64,000 bases of DNA from Verrucomicrobiia bacterium (GTDB lineage Bacteria > Verrucomicrobiota > Verrucomicrobiia > Limisphaerales > JAEYXS01), in NCBI GenBank assembly GCA_036405135.1, contig DASWYF010000020.1:62001-126000 (forward strand), given 5' to 3'. The notes beneath the pieces were generated by a model. It saw only the letters and a program-made list of their open reading frames with translations. It was not told the origin of the DNA and did not search any database. Made by a program: the position numbers and the translations under genes. Below are positions 52,796 through 61,271 of this stretch, one piece after another (within the stretch, counting starts at the first letter, position 1; each line of letters opens with the position of its first letter).

Positions 52796-53683
52796 ATGAA
52801 AACTCTCCTCGCTCTCCTCATCTCCGTTTGTTGGACCGCTTCTGCCCTGGCTCAAGGGCTCAAGCCCACCGCGCAAAACATTTCCTATGCCGGTGAAACG
52901 CATCATGAACGCCAGGTCTTGGACATCTATGCGCCGAAAGAGGCGAAGAACCTTCCCGTCATCTTCTGGATTCATGGTGGCGGGTGGCAGGGCGGCGACA
53001 AGACCAGCGTGCAATTGAAACCCCAGGCGTTTGTGGGAAAAGGGTTCGTCTTCGTCTCCACGAATTACCGTCTGCTGCCGCAGGTGGAGATGGACGTCAT
53101 CATCCGCGATGTCGCGAAGTCCCTTGCGTGGACGCAGCGGAACATCGCCAAGCACGGTGGTGATCCACAACGGATCTTCGTGATGGGCCATTCCGCTGGT
53201 GCGCAACTCGCCGCCATCCTCTGCACGGATGATCGTTACCTGAAAGCGGAGAATGTTGCTCTCACCAACATCAAAGGCTGCGTGCCGGTGGATGGGGACA
53301 CCTACGACATCCCCGCCATGATCGAGACCGCTGAGACGCGCAACCGTGTCCATGGCTTGCCGCAACCGAAATACGGTCACCGCCTGAAATTCGGCGACGA
53401 TCCGGCGAAGCATATCGACTACTCCGCCGTCACCCACATCGCACCCGGCAAGAGCATCCCGCCCTTCCTCATCCTCTACGTGGCCGATCACCCGGACAAC
53501 GCCGCCCAAGCCATCCGCCTGAACACCAAACTCACCGAGGCAAAGATCACGTCCAAAGCCTATGGCGTGAAAGAAACCAACCACACCCGCATCAATGCCA
53601 ATCTAGGCGTGGCCGATGATCCGGCAACGATGGAATTGCTTGCTTTCGTGCAGAAAGTGTTGGCGCAGGTAGCGGAGAAATAA
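52796..53683 (+). CDS. exported alpha/beta hydrolase (carboxylesterase/BD-FAE-like)
   Basis: A 295-residue secreted serine hydrolase: signal peptide [20 protein letters not shown], then [20 protein letters not shown] with oxyanion motif HGGGWQGGD, and nucleophile elbow [16 protein letters not shown] likely catalytic Asp is in [13 protein letters not shown] and His in [12 protein letters not shown]. Family members remove acetyl or feruloyl groups from xylan or act as lipases. It fits with the esterase at 21897 and the two sulfatases. Confidence 0.92.
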   Translation: MKTLLALLISVCWTASALAQGLKPTAQNISYAGETHHERQVLDIYAPKEAKNLPVIFWIHGGGWQGGDKTSVQLKPQAFVGKGFVFVSTNYRLLPQVEMDVIIRDVAKSLAWTQRNIAKHGGDPQRIFVMGHSAGAQLAAILCTDDRYLKAENVALTNIKGCVPVDGDTYDIPAMIETAETRNRVHGLPQPKYGHRLKFGDDPAKHIDYSAVTHIAPGKSIPPFLILYVADHPDNAAQAIRLNTKLTEAKITSKAYGVKETNHTRINANLGVADDPATMELLAFVQKVLAQVAEK

Positions 53684-53776
53684 TGATATGCCTTCAGCAT
53701 CAGCAGGTGCGCTTCACAGGGCGCGTTTCGACACTGCCCCGCACAGACTGAGGAAAGTGAACGGGGAGGCACGGCA

Positions 53777-53831
53777 TCCCCTCACCCCGGCCCTCTCGCC
53801 GAAGCTCGGCGTGTCTATGAGGGGAGAGGGA
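53777..53831. repeat. CCCTCACCCCGG/GGGGAGAGGG intergenic repeat, copy 1
   Basis: CCCCTCACCCCGGCCCTCTC then GCCGAAGCTCGGCGTGTCTA and GGGGAGAGGG: a G+C-rich imperfect hairpin. Copies at 54801-55049 (interrupted) and 56851-56904 (degenerate). Confidence 0.6.
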
Positions 53832-53944
53832 GACCATTGGGCCGCGTTGAAAGTTTTTTGCGCGCCGAATACGCGCCATGATTTTAAGGTCCAGTCAGGG
53901 ATCGAGAGGACTCTCGCCCAACCATGTTGATGGATTGAAAATTT

Positions 53945-54760
53945 ATGAAAGAGCAACCGCTGAAATTGTTGATACTGGGGGCGCATCCGGATGATGCGGA
54001 GTTTCGCGCGGGTGGCATCGCGGCCATCTACCGGGCGCTGGGGCATACGGTGAAGATGGTCTCGGTGACGGATGGCGGCTCGGGGCATCATGCGATGAAG
54101 CGGCCGGAGTTGATCGCGCGGCGTAAGAATGAAGCGGCCAAGGCGGCGGCGATCATCGGGGCGCAGCATGAGGTGTGGGAGTTTCCGGATGGTTTTCTGC
54201 AGCCGACGTTGGAGGTGCGTGAGCGGATCATTCGCGAGATTCGCACGTTCGCGCCGGATCTAGTGCTGACGCATCGGCCGGATGATTATCACCCGGATCA
54301 TCGGGCGGTGGGGCATGCGGTGCGGGATGCTTCTTATCTGGTGACTGTTCCGCTCGTAGTGCCTGAGGTGCCGATCCTTCGACGCGATCCCGTGGTGGCG
54401 TATCTTTACGATCATTTCACCAAGCCGTATCCGTTTCAGGTGGATGCGGTGGTGGATGTGACTCCACACATCGACAAGATCCTCGCGATGCTCGGCGCGC
54501 ATGCCTCGCAGTTCTTCGAGTGGCTGCCGTTCAACCGTCGCGAGATGGATGCGGTGCCGGATGATCCCGCGGTGCGGGCGAAGATCGTGAGTGATTTTTA
54601 TCACGAGCGCGCGCATCACCTCGCGCAGAAGTATCAGGAGCAGGTGGTGGCGAAGTATGGCGCAGAGGCTGCGAAGAAGATCGAGTGGGTGGAGGTGTTT
54701 GAGATCAGCGAATATGCGTCGGCGCTGAGCCCGGCGATGCGGGAGAGGTTGTTTCCGTGA
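53945..54760 (+). CDS. PIG-L/LmbE family metal-dependent deacetylase
   Basis: A 271-residue zinc amidohydrolase of the LmbE/BshB/MshB group. N-terminal motif LILGAHPDDAEF supplies His14 and Asp17, and THRPDDYHPDHRAVGH supplies the later metal His. The family deacetylates GlcNAc-containing compounds such as GlcNAc-PI, bacillithiol/mycothiol precursors and other N-acetyl sugars. No thiol-biosynthesis gene is near, so a sugar substrate from polysaccharide catabolism is the more likely guess. It stands alone between dispersed repeats. Confidence 0.93.
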   Translation: MKEQPLKLLILGAHPDDAEFRAGGIAAIYRALGHTVKMVSVTDGGSGHHAMKRPELIARRKNEAAKAAAIIGAQHEVWEFPDGFLQPTLEVRERIIREIRTFAPDLVLTHRPDDYHPDHRAVGHAVRDASYLVTVPLVVPEVPILRRDPVVAYLYDHFTKPYPFQVDAVVDVTPHIDKILAMLGAHASQFFEWLPFNRREMDAVPDDPAVRAKIVSDFYHERAHHLAQKYQEQVVAKYGAEAAKKIEWVEVFEISEYASALSPAMRERLFP

Positions 54761-54800
54761 AAAGTGGAGAACAACTTTGCGGCTGAAAGTTTCCTTTCCC

Positions 54801-55049
54801 CTCACCCCGGCCCTCTCCCTTGGGGCTGAGCATTACCCACCAGTCTATAAAGCGAGAATGAACAAGACTGAGGACAGGGAGAGCTGTGTTTTTCGGCGGC
54901 CGGTTTCATTTGAGAGGTCGGCGGTGAAGGCCAAAGTCAGGGCAAAGCGGCAGCTTTGCCCCACCTTGATAAGGGGCTTCAGGCTGTTTTGGATGCCGTC
55001 TTCCTTGTATAACCACTTGTGGGTAATGCTCAGCCCTTGGGGGAGAGGG
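54801..55049. repeat. CCCTCACCCC repeat, copy 2, interrupted by an insertion
   Basis: CCCTCACCCCGGCCCTCTCC resumes as GGGAGAGGGAG after the 212-bp MITE (54824-55035). The two parts join cleanly at a duplicated CTTGG. Confidence 0.75.
54824..55035. mobile_element. 212-bp MITE with 17-bp inverted ends and CTTGG target duplication
   Basis: Perfect terminal inverted repeats (GGCTGAGCATTACCCAC at 54824-54840, its complement at 55019-55035) flanked by direct CTTGG at 54819-54823 and 55036-55040. It has no coding capacity; an inner hairpin GGGCAAAGC-GGCA-GCTTTGCCC is at 54940-54961. Removing it and one CTTGG restores an intact CCCTCACCCC-type repeat. Confidence 0.9.
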
Positions 55050-55138
55050 AGTCAACATTTCCCGCATTGTGACGTTTTGTTGCGGTTATCAAATCAGTGT
55101 TGCAATGCGATTCAAACGCGTTTGAAATCTATTTGATC

Positions 55139-56062
55139 ATGAAGAAACAAACTTTGATTTTGGCTTTGGCATTGGGGTTCACGCTCAACGGATGGGCGGC
55201 GGAGTTGAAGACGAAGAGTGATTGGAATGTGACTGGGCATGTGCCGCGGGAGAAGTTCATCTTGCAGAGTCATCGCGGGGCGGGGGTGCTGGCGCCGGAG
55301 AATACGATTGAGGCGTTTGAGCTGGGGTGGAAGCTCGGCACCTACCCTGAGGCGGACATCCGTACGACGAAGGATGGAGTGATCGTGGCTTTTCATGATG
55401 CGAATTTCAAACGGGTGGTGAAGGGGGCGGATGCGGAGCTCCAGAAGAAGGGCGTGGAGCACGTGACGTTTGAGGAGTTATCCAAGCTGGATGTGGGGGC
55501 GTGGCATGGGGAGGATTTCAAGGGGCGCAAGGTGAAGCGCATCGCGGAAGTTTTCCAAGCGATGCAGGGGAAGCCAGAGCGGCATCTTTATTTGGATATT
55601 AAGCAGGTGGATTTGAAAAAGCTGGCTGATGAGGTGAATGCGGCGAAGGTGTCCGCACAAGTGGTGCTGGCGTCACCCAAACCCGAAGTGATCCGTGAAT
55701 GGAAATCTTACGTGCCGCAGTCGGATACGCTCTTGTGGATGGGCGGGGATGAGAAGACGTTGCGGGCGCGGGTGGAGAAGTTGAAGGAGGAGAATTTTGC
55801 AGGGATCACGCAGGTGCAGATCCACATCCGCCTGAACACGGACAAGGCGAATCCGAATCCGTTCACGCTCTCGAATGATTTCATTTTGGAGCTGGGCAAG
55901 GAATTGCGTGCGCGGAAGATCGTTTATCAGGCGCTCCCGTGGACGGATGACAAGACGGTGTATGCGACGTTGCTGGACTTGGGGCTGATGGCGTTCGCGA
56001 CGGATTATCCGGATGCGACGCAGAAGGAGATCGGGGCGTATTATGAGCGGAAGAAGAAGTGA
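55139..56062 (+). CDS. glycerophosphodiester phosphodiesterase, exported (2)
   Basis: A 307-residue exported GDPD: signal peptide MKKQTLILALALGFTLNGWA, then QSHRGAGVLAPENTIEAFEL, EADIRTTKDGVIVAFHDANF and, late in the barrel, YQALPWTDDKTVYA. The Glu-Asp pair typical of the second motif is present as EADIR. Only one of two GDPD genes in the window (other at 44056); the two are not close paralogues by eye. It may recover glycerol phosphate from phospholipid headgroups. The preceding MITE ends 104 bases upstream of the ATG. Confidence 0.93.
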   Translation: MKKQTLILALALGFTLNGWAAELKTKSDWNVTGHVPREKFILQSHRGAGVLAPENTIEAFELGWKLGTYPEADIRTTKDGVIVAFHDANFKRVVKGADAELQKKGVEHVTFEELSKLDVGAWHGEDFKGRKVKRIAEVFQAMQGKPERHLYLDIKQVDLKKLADEVNAAKVSAQVVLASPKPEVIREWKSYVPQSDTLLWMGGDEKTLRARVEKLKEENFAGITQVQIHIRLNTDKANPNPFTLSNDFILELGKELRARKIVYQALPWTDDKTVYATLLDLGLMAFATDYPDATQKEIGAYYERKKK

Positions 56063-57440
56063 GGAAGGTTTTTAGCCACGGATGGGGGAAGAGATTTTTG
56101 ACAGGATTAACACGGAAGGAGTTTGAAGTTTTCAGTGTTCAGTTTTCAGTGGGAACGGCGCAAAGATGGCCACAAAGAAGCGCAGAAGGCACAAAACAAC
56201 GGGGAAGAATTAGGGGGAAAGGCAGCTTCAAATATTAAGTTACGTAGATTGGGTTTTGTGGATGTTCTTGAGGGTGAATTGGTTGGGTTTTTGCTGCAAA
56301 TTTTAGCGAAAAGTGGTGGTTTTCTTGCGGGTTTTGTGGGATAGATTTTAGTGCTGGCAGCTCGCTGCTGGTAAAGGAAGGGCTGCAAGCCGGTTACGTG
56401 TTTCGGGTTTTAAGTTTCGAGTTAGGGACACGGAAGGCTGAAATCCCCGCTGAGTGATTCGGTGGAATCGTTTTGGCAATTCCTTATGGAGTCATCATGG
56501 AGACGTGGTGCGGGTGAGAACCTTCGGGTGAGCCTTGACGAAAAGAGTTTGGGCATCGCGGCAGCGATTGCCCCACCATATCTCTGGTAGGATCTGTGGG
56601 TGTGTCGGGCGTGTGGATTGGGGCTCGTAAGCTGGAGGGGGAAAGGGACGTCGGTGAAGAATAAAGCCGGGGAATCTTGAATACTCACTGCGGAACCAGC
56701 CGGGTCATCAGGCATACGCTGAATCTGAAGTTCCAATCGTAGGGACGGAGGAATCGATAGCTCGCAGGGGTCGGATGGTTTCATTGCTCTTTGACATAGT
56801 TCCTTTTAAGGAATGCAGAATTAAGAAGGCGGAATGAAGAAATGGGGGCACCCTCATCCTCAATCCTTCTCCCGGCCGAAGTTCGGCTGCCAAGGGAGAA
56901 GGAAGATTGGGAAAAGTGCGCTCGTTAGCTTCTAACCATCTTCGGCTGCATTCTTTGGTGGAGTGGCTGGCGAGGGTTGGGTTTGGGAGGTTGAGGCCGG
57001 AGGCTAGAGTGCCGTAGCACAGGATGCCTTGAACGGGTTGCCGGGCGGAGCAAACCAAGCAGAAAGCCACTTCGGGGGAATGGTAGTTGCACTACGGGCC
57101 TATAGTTAAGAGGAGATAGTGTTGAGAGTTGAGTGAGGGGAAAACATCTAACATTGAAAGGAAGGTTAGTTATAGCCTCCTTGCGTCGGCTAAGGAGGGG
57201 CGGCCCGCTGAGGACAGCGAACACTACCTTAAAGTCTGTTCCGCTTAGTTAACTCGGCGGCGGTTGCGGGTTGGGGTGGAGGTTGGAAACGGGGATTGCC
57301 ATGTGGGCAATCTGTCATTAGTATGTCGCATGTTTGGCTGGCAATTTGTTCCGCGCCAAGGCTTAGGCTGCATGTGCGGGATAGGGAAAAGGGACCACGC
57401 CAGGCGTTTATTGATACCCGACTGAGCGCATTTAACCGTC
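56063..57440. other. 1.4-kb gene-free, repeat-rich region
   Basis: No coherent gene. Contains several repeat types: the phrase at 56069-56120; TTTTCAGTGTTCAGTTTTCAGTG at 56129-56150; a CGCAAAGATGGCCACAAAG then AAGCGCAGAAGGCACAAA stretch at 56158-56198; a copy of the CCCTCA...GGGAGAAGG repeat at 56851-56904; and GAATGCAGAATTAAGAAGGC near 56810. Frames here are short and without recognisable proteins. I saw no RNA gene. It probably includes the promoter of the pilus-type gene at 57441. Confidence 0.55.
56069..56120. repeat. dispersed intergenic phrase
   Basis: TTTTTAGCCACGGATGGGGG then AGAGATTTTTGACAGGATTA and ACACGGAAGGA. Best-preserved minus-type member of the family seen at 1661, 17571, 37089 and 41043. 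Confidence 0.6.
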
Positions 57441-58286
57441 ATGGCTGCCACATTGACTGAGAGCGAGAAAGCTCAACTCGAACAGACCATCGACATGTTC
57501 GAGGTCATCACGCAGTCCCAGCCGCAGGACTATCAGTCGCTGGAGATCCTCAAGGAAGCTTACATCAAGCTGAACCGTGAGAAGGATATGATCAATACGG
57601 CGAAGCGGATCGCTTCGGCGTATGTGCAGCTGGGCCAGCTTTCTTCGGCCATTCTCGAGTACGAGAGCATCTTGCAGAAGTATCCGGATGATCCGGATGT
57701 GCAGAAGGCGCTGGCGGAGATCGAGAATCGTGCCACGAACCTTTCCGCCGCTCCTGCCATGGAAGTGGTGGAGACGAAGGCGCCGACCGGCCAGACGCAG
57801 TTCATGCAGAAGCCGGGCGCGGGTCCGGGTGCCGCCGAACTGGAGGATGGCAAGGCGATGATGCGGAAGATCTTCGTGGACGGTAAGCTGGTGAATGCGG
57901 GTGACTTCGACATGTATTGGAACACCCCGGCGGACAAAGATCCGGCACAGACGATCGAGCCGTTCATCCAGGTCATCGCGGACAAGGGTTTGCTGCCCAT
58001 CGAGCAGTCATTGAAGATCATCACGGAGCGTGCGCGGCTGGCTTACATGCCGCTGGATAAATATGACGTGGATATGGAACTGGCGCGGAGTTTCCCGAAA
58101 GGGACTTGCCGCCGCTGGTGCGTGGTGCCGATCGACCGCATGAGCAAAACGGTGATCGTGGCGACGACGAACCCCTTCAACAAACAGGCGGCTGCCGAAC
58201 TGGAGAAGGCGACGAATTACCGGCTCTTGTGGTATATCGCTCCGCCAGCGGACCTGGTGAAAGTCTTGAAACGCGTGTTCCGCTAA
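57441..58286 (+). CDS. TPR plus MshEN (GspE N-terminal) domain protein
   Basis: A 281-residue protein. Residues 10-105 are TPR-like helices (LEQTIDMFEVITQSQ, EKDMINTAKRIASAYVQLGQ, SAILEYESILQKYPDDPDVQ); a Pro/Gly linker follows. Residues about 150-281 form an MshEN/GspE-N fold (LPIEQSLKIITERARLAYMP then CVVPIDRMSKTVIVATTNPF), which in the pilus ATPases binds c-di-GMP or the assembly platform. It precedes the PilB-type ATPase by 20 bases and likely works with it in a type IV pilus or type II secretion machine, perhaps as an adaptor that lacks the ATPase domain. Confidence 0.82.
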   Translation: MAATLTESEKAQLEQTIDMFEVITQSQPQDYQSLEILKEAYIKLNREKDMINTAKRIASAYVQLGQLSSAILEYESILQKYPDDPDVQKALAEIENRATNLSAAPAMEVVETKAPTGQTQFMQKPGAGPGAAELEDGKAMMRKIFVDGKLVNAGDFDMYWNTPADKDPAQTIEPFIQVIADKGLLPIEQSLKIITERARLAYMPLDKYDVDMELARSFPKGTCRRWCVVPIDRMSKTVIVATTNPFNKQAAAELEKATNYRLLWYIAPPADLVKVLKRVFR

Positions 58287-58306
58287 ACCACTTGAATAAT
58301 TAACGT

Positions 58307-60046
58307 ATGCCTCCCGTAAAATCATTTGGTGAACGTATCGCCGATGCGCTGGTGGAAGATGGCGTGCTGACGAGCAAGCAGGTTGAGGAGCTCCTCGAAT
58401 TGCAGAAGAAGGAGGGCACGCGCCTGCTGAAATTGCTCATCGACAAGTCGTATGTGAGCGAGACGGATATGACCGTCTGCATGGGACGTGTGCTGAACAC
58501 GCCGCCAGTGAACCTGCCGCGTATCGGCATCCACCCGGAAGTCGCGCTGCTGATCCCGAAAGAGGTGGCGACGAATCATAAGGTGATCCCGGTTTCACGT
58601 CTGGAAGGAAAACTCTTCCTGGCGATGGCGGACCCGCTGAACGTGCTGGCGCTGGACGACGTGAAGCGCATCACGAAGCTGGAAGTCCTGCCGATGATCG
58701 CCTCGGAAAAGGCGATCCTGGACAAGCTGAACAACCTGGAAACCAACCGGGCGAGCATGGAAGACATCATCCAGGAGGCCGATAAACAGGCCGAACTGGA
58801 GGCGGAGGCCGATGGTGCCGAGCTGGTCGCGGATGCCACGGATGACTCGAATCCGGATGCCCTGGCTGCCGCTGGTGAAGAGGCGCCGGTGATCAAGCTG
58901 GCGAACCTGATCCTGGTGCAGGCGATCAAGGACAAGTCGAGCGATATCCATATCGAGCCTTTCGAGAAGATGGTGCGTCTGCGTTACCGCACGGACGGTG
59001 CGCTGACGGACATGCCGCCTCCGCCGAAGAACATGCAGATGGCGTTGAGTTCGCGTCTGAAGATCATGTCGAACCTGGACATCGCCGAGCGCCGGTTGCC
59101 GCAAGACGGTCGTATGCGCATGAAGGTGGCGGGTCGCGACATCGACTTGCGCGTATCCTTCCTGCCGGTGGTGCATGGTGAGAAGATCGTGTTGCGCGTG
59201 TTGGACAAGTCCAACTTGTCCGCGAGCATGGACAAGCTGGGCCTGGATCCGGACAGCTTCAAGCGTATGAAATCCGCGGTGGATGCACCGCACGGTTTGA
59301 TCCTGGTGACGGGCCCGACGGGTTCCGGCAAGACGACGACGCTTTACTCCTGCCTGAATGAGCTGAACAACCCGGAGTATAACATCATCACGTGCGAAGA
59401 CCCGGTGGAGTTCCAGATCCCGGGCATCAACCAGGTGCCGATCAAAAAGGAGATCGGGTTGACCTTCGCTGCGGCATTACGCTCGATTCTGCGCCAGGAC
59501 CCGGACATCATCATGATCGGTGAGATCCGTGACGAGGAGACGTGCGAGATCGCCGTGGAAGCGGCGCTCACGGGTCACCAGGTGTTGAGCACCATGCACT
59601 GTAACGACGCGCCGGGCGCCGTGACGCGTATGGATGACATGGGCATGGCACCGTTCTTGATCTCGTCCTCGGTGATCCTGGCGTGCGCGCAACGTCTGAT
59701 GCGCCGCATCTGCCCGGTGTGCAAAGAGCCGATCCAGTATCCGCCCAAGATGTTCGAGGATCTGGGCATCGATCCAAGCTTCTTCGGGTCAACGCCCATC
59801 TTCAAGGGCCGTGGTTGCGACCGTTGCAAGAACACGGGTTACGCCGGCCGTTGTGCCATCATCGAGATCATGACAGTGACTGATGAGGTGCGGAAGATGA
59901 TCCTCAAGCGTTCTTCCGGCATGGAGATCGCCGCCGTGGCGGTGAAGGAAGGCATGAAGAACCTGCGCGCGGTGGCCTTGGACAAGGTGAAGGAGGGCGT
60001 ATCCACACTTGAGCAGGCGTTGGCGCTCACGATGGGTGGACACTAG
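58307..60046 (+). CDS. pilB: PilB/GspE-type assembly ATPase
   Basis: A 579-residue AAA+ motor that powers extension of type IV pili or type II secretion pseudopili. Two MshEN-like N-terminal regions (about 1-140), a helical acidic linker (about 145-190), then the ATPase: Asp boxes IHIEPFEKMVRLRYRTDG, Walker A GPTGSGKT (336-343), Walker B DPDIIMIGEIRDEET, His box TGHQVLSTMHCNDA, and a zinc site of Cys469, Cys472, Cys504 and Cys507 (CPVC / CDRC). No pilC, pilD or secretin gene follows; glycosyltransferases do. A single prepilin-like gene at 9556 may be one of its substrates. Confidence 0.95.
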   Translation: MPPVKSFGERIADALVEDGVLTSKQVEELLELQKKEGTRLLKLLIDKSYVSETDMTVCMGRVLNTPPVNLPRIGIHPEVALLIPKEVATNHKVIPVSRLEGKLFLAMADPLNVLALDDVKRITKLEVLPMIASEKAILDKLNNLETNRASMEDIIQEADKQAELEAEADGAELVADATDDSNPDALAAAGEEAPVIKLANLILVQAIKDKSSDIHIEPFEKMVRLRYRTDGALTDMPPPPKNMQMALSSRLKIMSNLDIAERRLPQDGRMRMKVAGRDIDLRVSFLPVVHGEKIVLRVLDKSNLSASMDKLGLDPDSFKRMKSAVDAPHGLILVTGPTGSGKTTTLYSCLNELNNPEYNIITCEDPVEFQIPGINQVPIKKEIGLTFAAALRSILRQDPDIIMIGEIRDEETCEIAVEAALTGHQVLSTMHCNDAPGAVTRMDDMGMAPFLISSSVILACAQRLMRRICPVCKEPIQYPPKMFEDLGIDPSFFGSTPIFKGRGCDRCKNTGYAGRCAIIEIMTVTDEVRKMILKRSSGMEIAAVAVKEGMKNLRAVALDKVKEGVSTLEQALALTMGGH

Positions 60047-60069
60047 TGTCCTGAGCGCAAGAGGAGCGC

Positions 60070-61257
60070 ATGAAACGCGTCCTATTCGTGGATCATGTGG
60101 ACCGGGTCCAGGGTGGAGCAGAGCTGAATATCATCGAGCTGCTTACCAAGTCCCCGTTCCCTCGCGAATGGCGCGTGGCCTGTGCCTGTCCCGATACCAG
60201 CCCGCTCTACAACGCGCTCAAGAACGCTGGCATCGAGTGCTTCGATTACCGCATACCTGCAGCATTGAGCGAGGCGCGGTTCGTGGATCGCGGTTTTCCT
60301 CTCAAGCGTTTGATGAAATGGCCGGCAGCGTTGCGTGAAGCACGCTGGCAGTTGCACACCATCATCGGACAGTTCAAGCCGGATGTATTGATCACCTGCA
60401 CGAACAAGGATCACTTCGTGGCGGGCAATGCCTGCAAGCTGGTGAACTTGCCACATGTGTGGTGGGCGAATGACGCAGTCACGGGCGATTTTTTCTCCTG
60501 GCCTACGAGGAAGGCATTTGGCTGGTATGCGCGGAATGCGGGGCGATTGGTTGCGGTATCGGACTACTGCCGGGAAGCACTGACGAAATTGGGCATACCT
60601 CCGGAGAAAACGGTCACCATACATAACGGCATCCCGCAGCTCACGATCGATCCCAATCGCAGCGGGACATTGCGCGAGTTTTTCAATATACCGATGAGCG
60701 AGCTGCTCGTCGGTACAGCGGGAAGGTTCACACCTTGGAAGGGGCAGGAGCTTTTCCTGGAGCTGGCGCGGCGGTGGGTGGAGGATAATCGTCCGGGACA
60801 CTTCATGCTGATCGGCCGCGCATTCAATGAAGAACAGGCGTTCGAGGAAAAGCTCAAGCAGTTCGTGGTGAAACACAAACTGGACGGGCGGGTGCACTTC
60901 GCTTCGTATCAGAGCAATCTTCCGGCCACGATGATGGAGCTGGATGCGTTCCTGCACACCTCGACACGGCCGGAACCATTTGGGCGAGTGCTTTTGGAAG
61001 CCATGCTCGCGCGGGTGCCGGTGATCGCAGCGAATGCCGGTGGCGTGCCTGAAATCATTTCTCATGGTGAACACGGATTGCTTGCCAGACCCGGTGATGT
61101 GCAGGATTACTTCAACCAGATGGCTCTGCTGGCCGCTTCGGAAGCGGAACGGCAGAAACTGGCGGCGGCGGGCCGTGAGCGGGTATTGAAGCAGTTCACG
61201 GTGAACCGGGTCAGCCAGCAGTTTGGCAAGTTGCTGAACGAACTTGTTACGCAATAA
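60070..61257 (+). CDS. GT4-type glycosyltransferase (1)
   Basis: A 395-residue GT-B fold glycosyltransferase: N-terminal acceptor domain (LFVDHVDRVQGGAELNIIEL), linker, and the C-terminal nucleotide-sugar domain with RFTPWKGQELFLELARRW and the EPFGRVLLEAML-x-GGVPEII motif (the E-x7-E pair). Cytoplasmic, using a nucleotide sugar. It opens a run of three glycosyltransferases plus a phosphosugar transferase, typical for a surface polysaccharide (EPS, O-antigen-like). Starts at ATG 60070, 23 bases after the pilB stop, so cotranscription with the pilus genes is possible. Confidence 0.93.
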   Translation: MKRVLFVDHVDRVQGGAELNIIELLTKSPFPREWRVACACPDTSPLYNALKNAGIECFDYRIPAALSEARFVDRGFPLKRLMKWPAALREARWQLHTIIGQFKPDVLITCTNKDHFVAGNACKLVNLPHVWWANDAVTGDFFSWPTRKAFGWYARNAGRLVAVSDYCREALTKLGIPPEKTVTIHNGIPQLTIDPNRSGTLREFFNIPMSELLVGTAGRFTPWKGQELFLELARRWVEDNRPGHFMLIGRAFNEEQAFEEKLKQFVVKHKLDGRVHFASYQSNLPATMMELDAFLHTSTRPEPFGRVLLEAMLARVPVIAANAGGVPEIISHGEHGLLARPGDVQDYFNQMALLAASEAERQKLAAAGRERVLKQFTVNRVSQQFGKLLNELVTQ

Positions 61258-61271
61258 CGGCACAGCCGCGC

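Noticed and set aside
54801-55049. intrinsic terminator of the PIG-L gene
   Set aside because: The G+C-rich inverted structure is a dispersed repeat disrupted by a MITE and has no T run.
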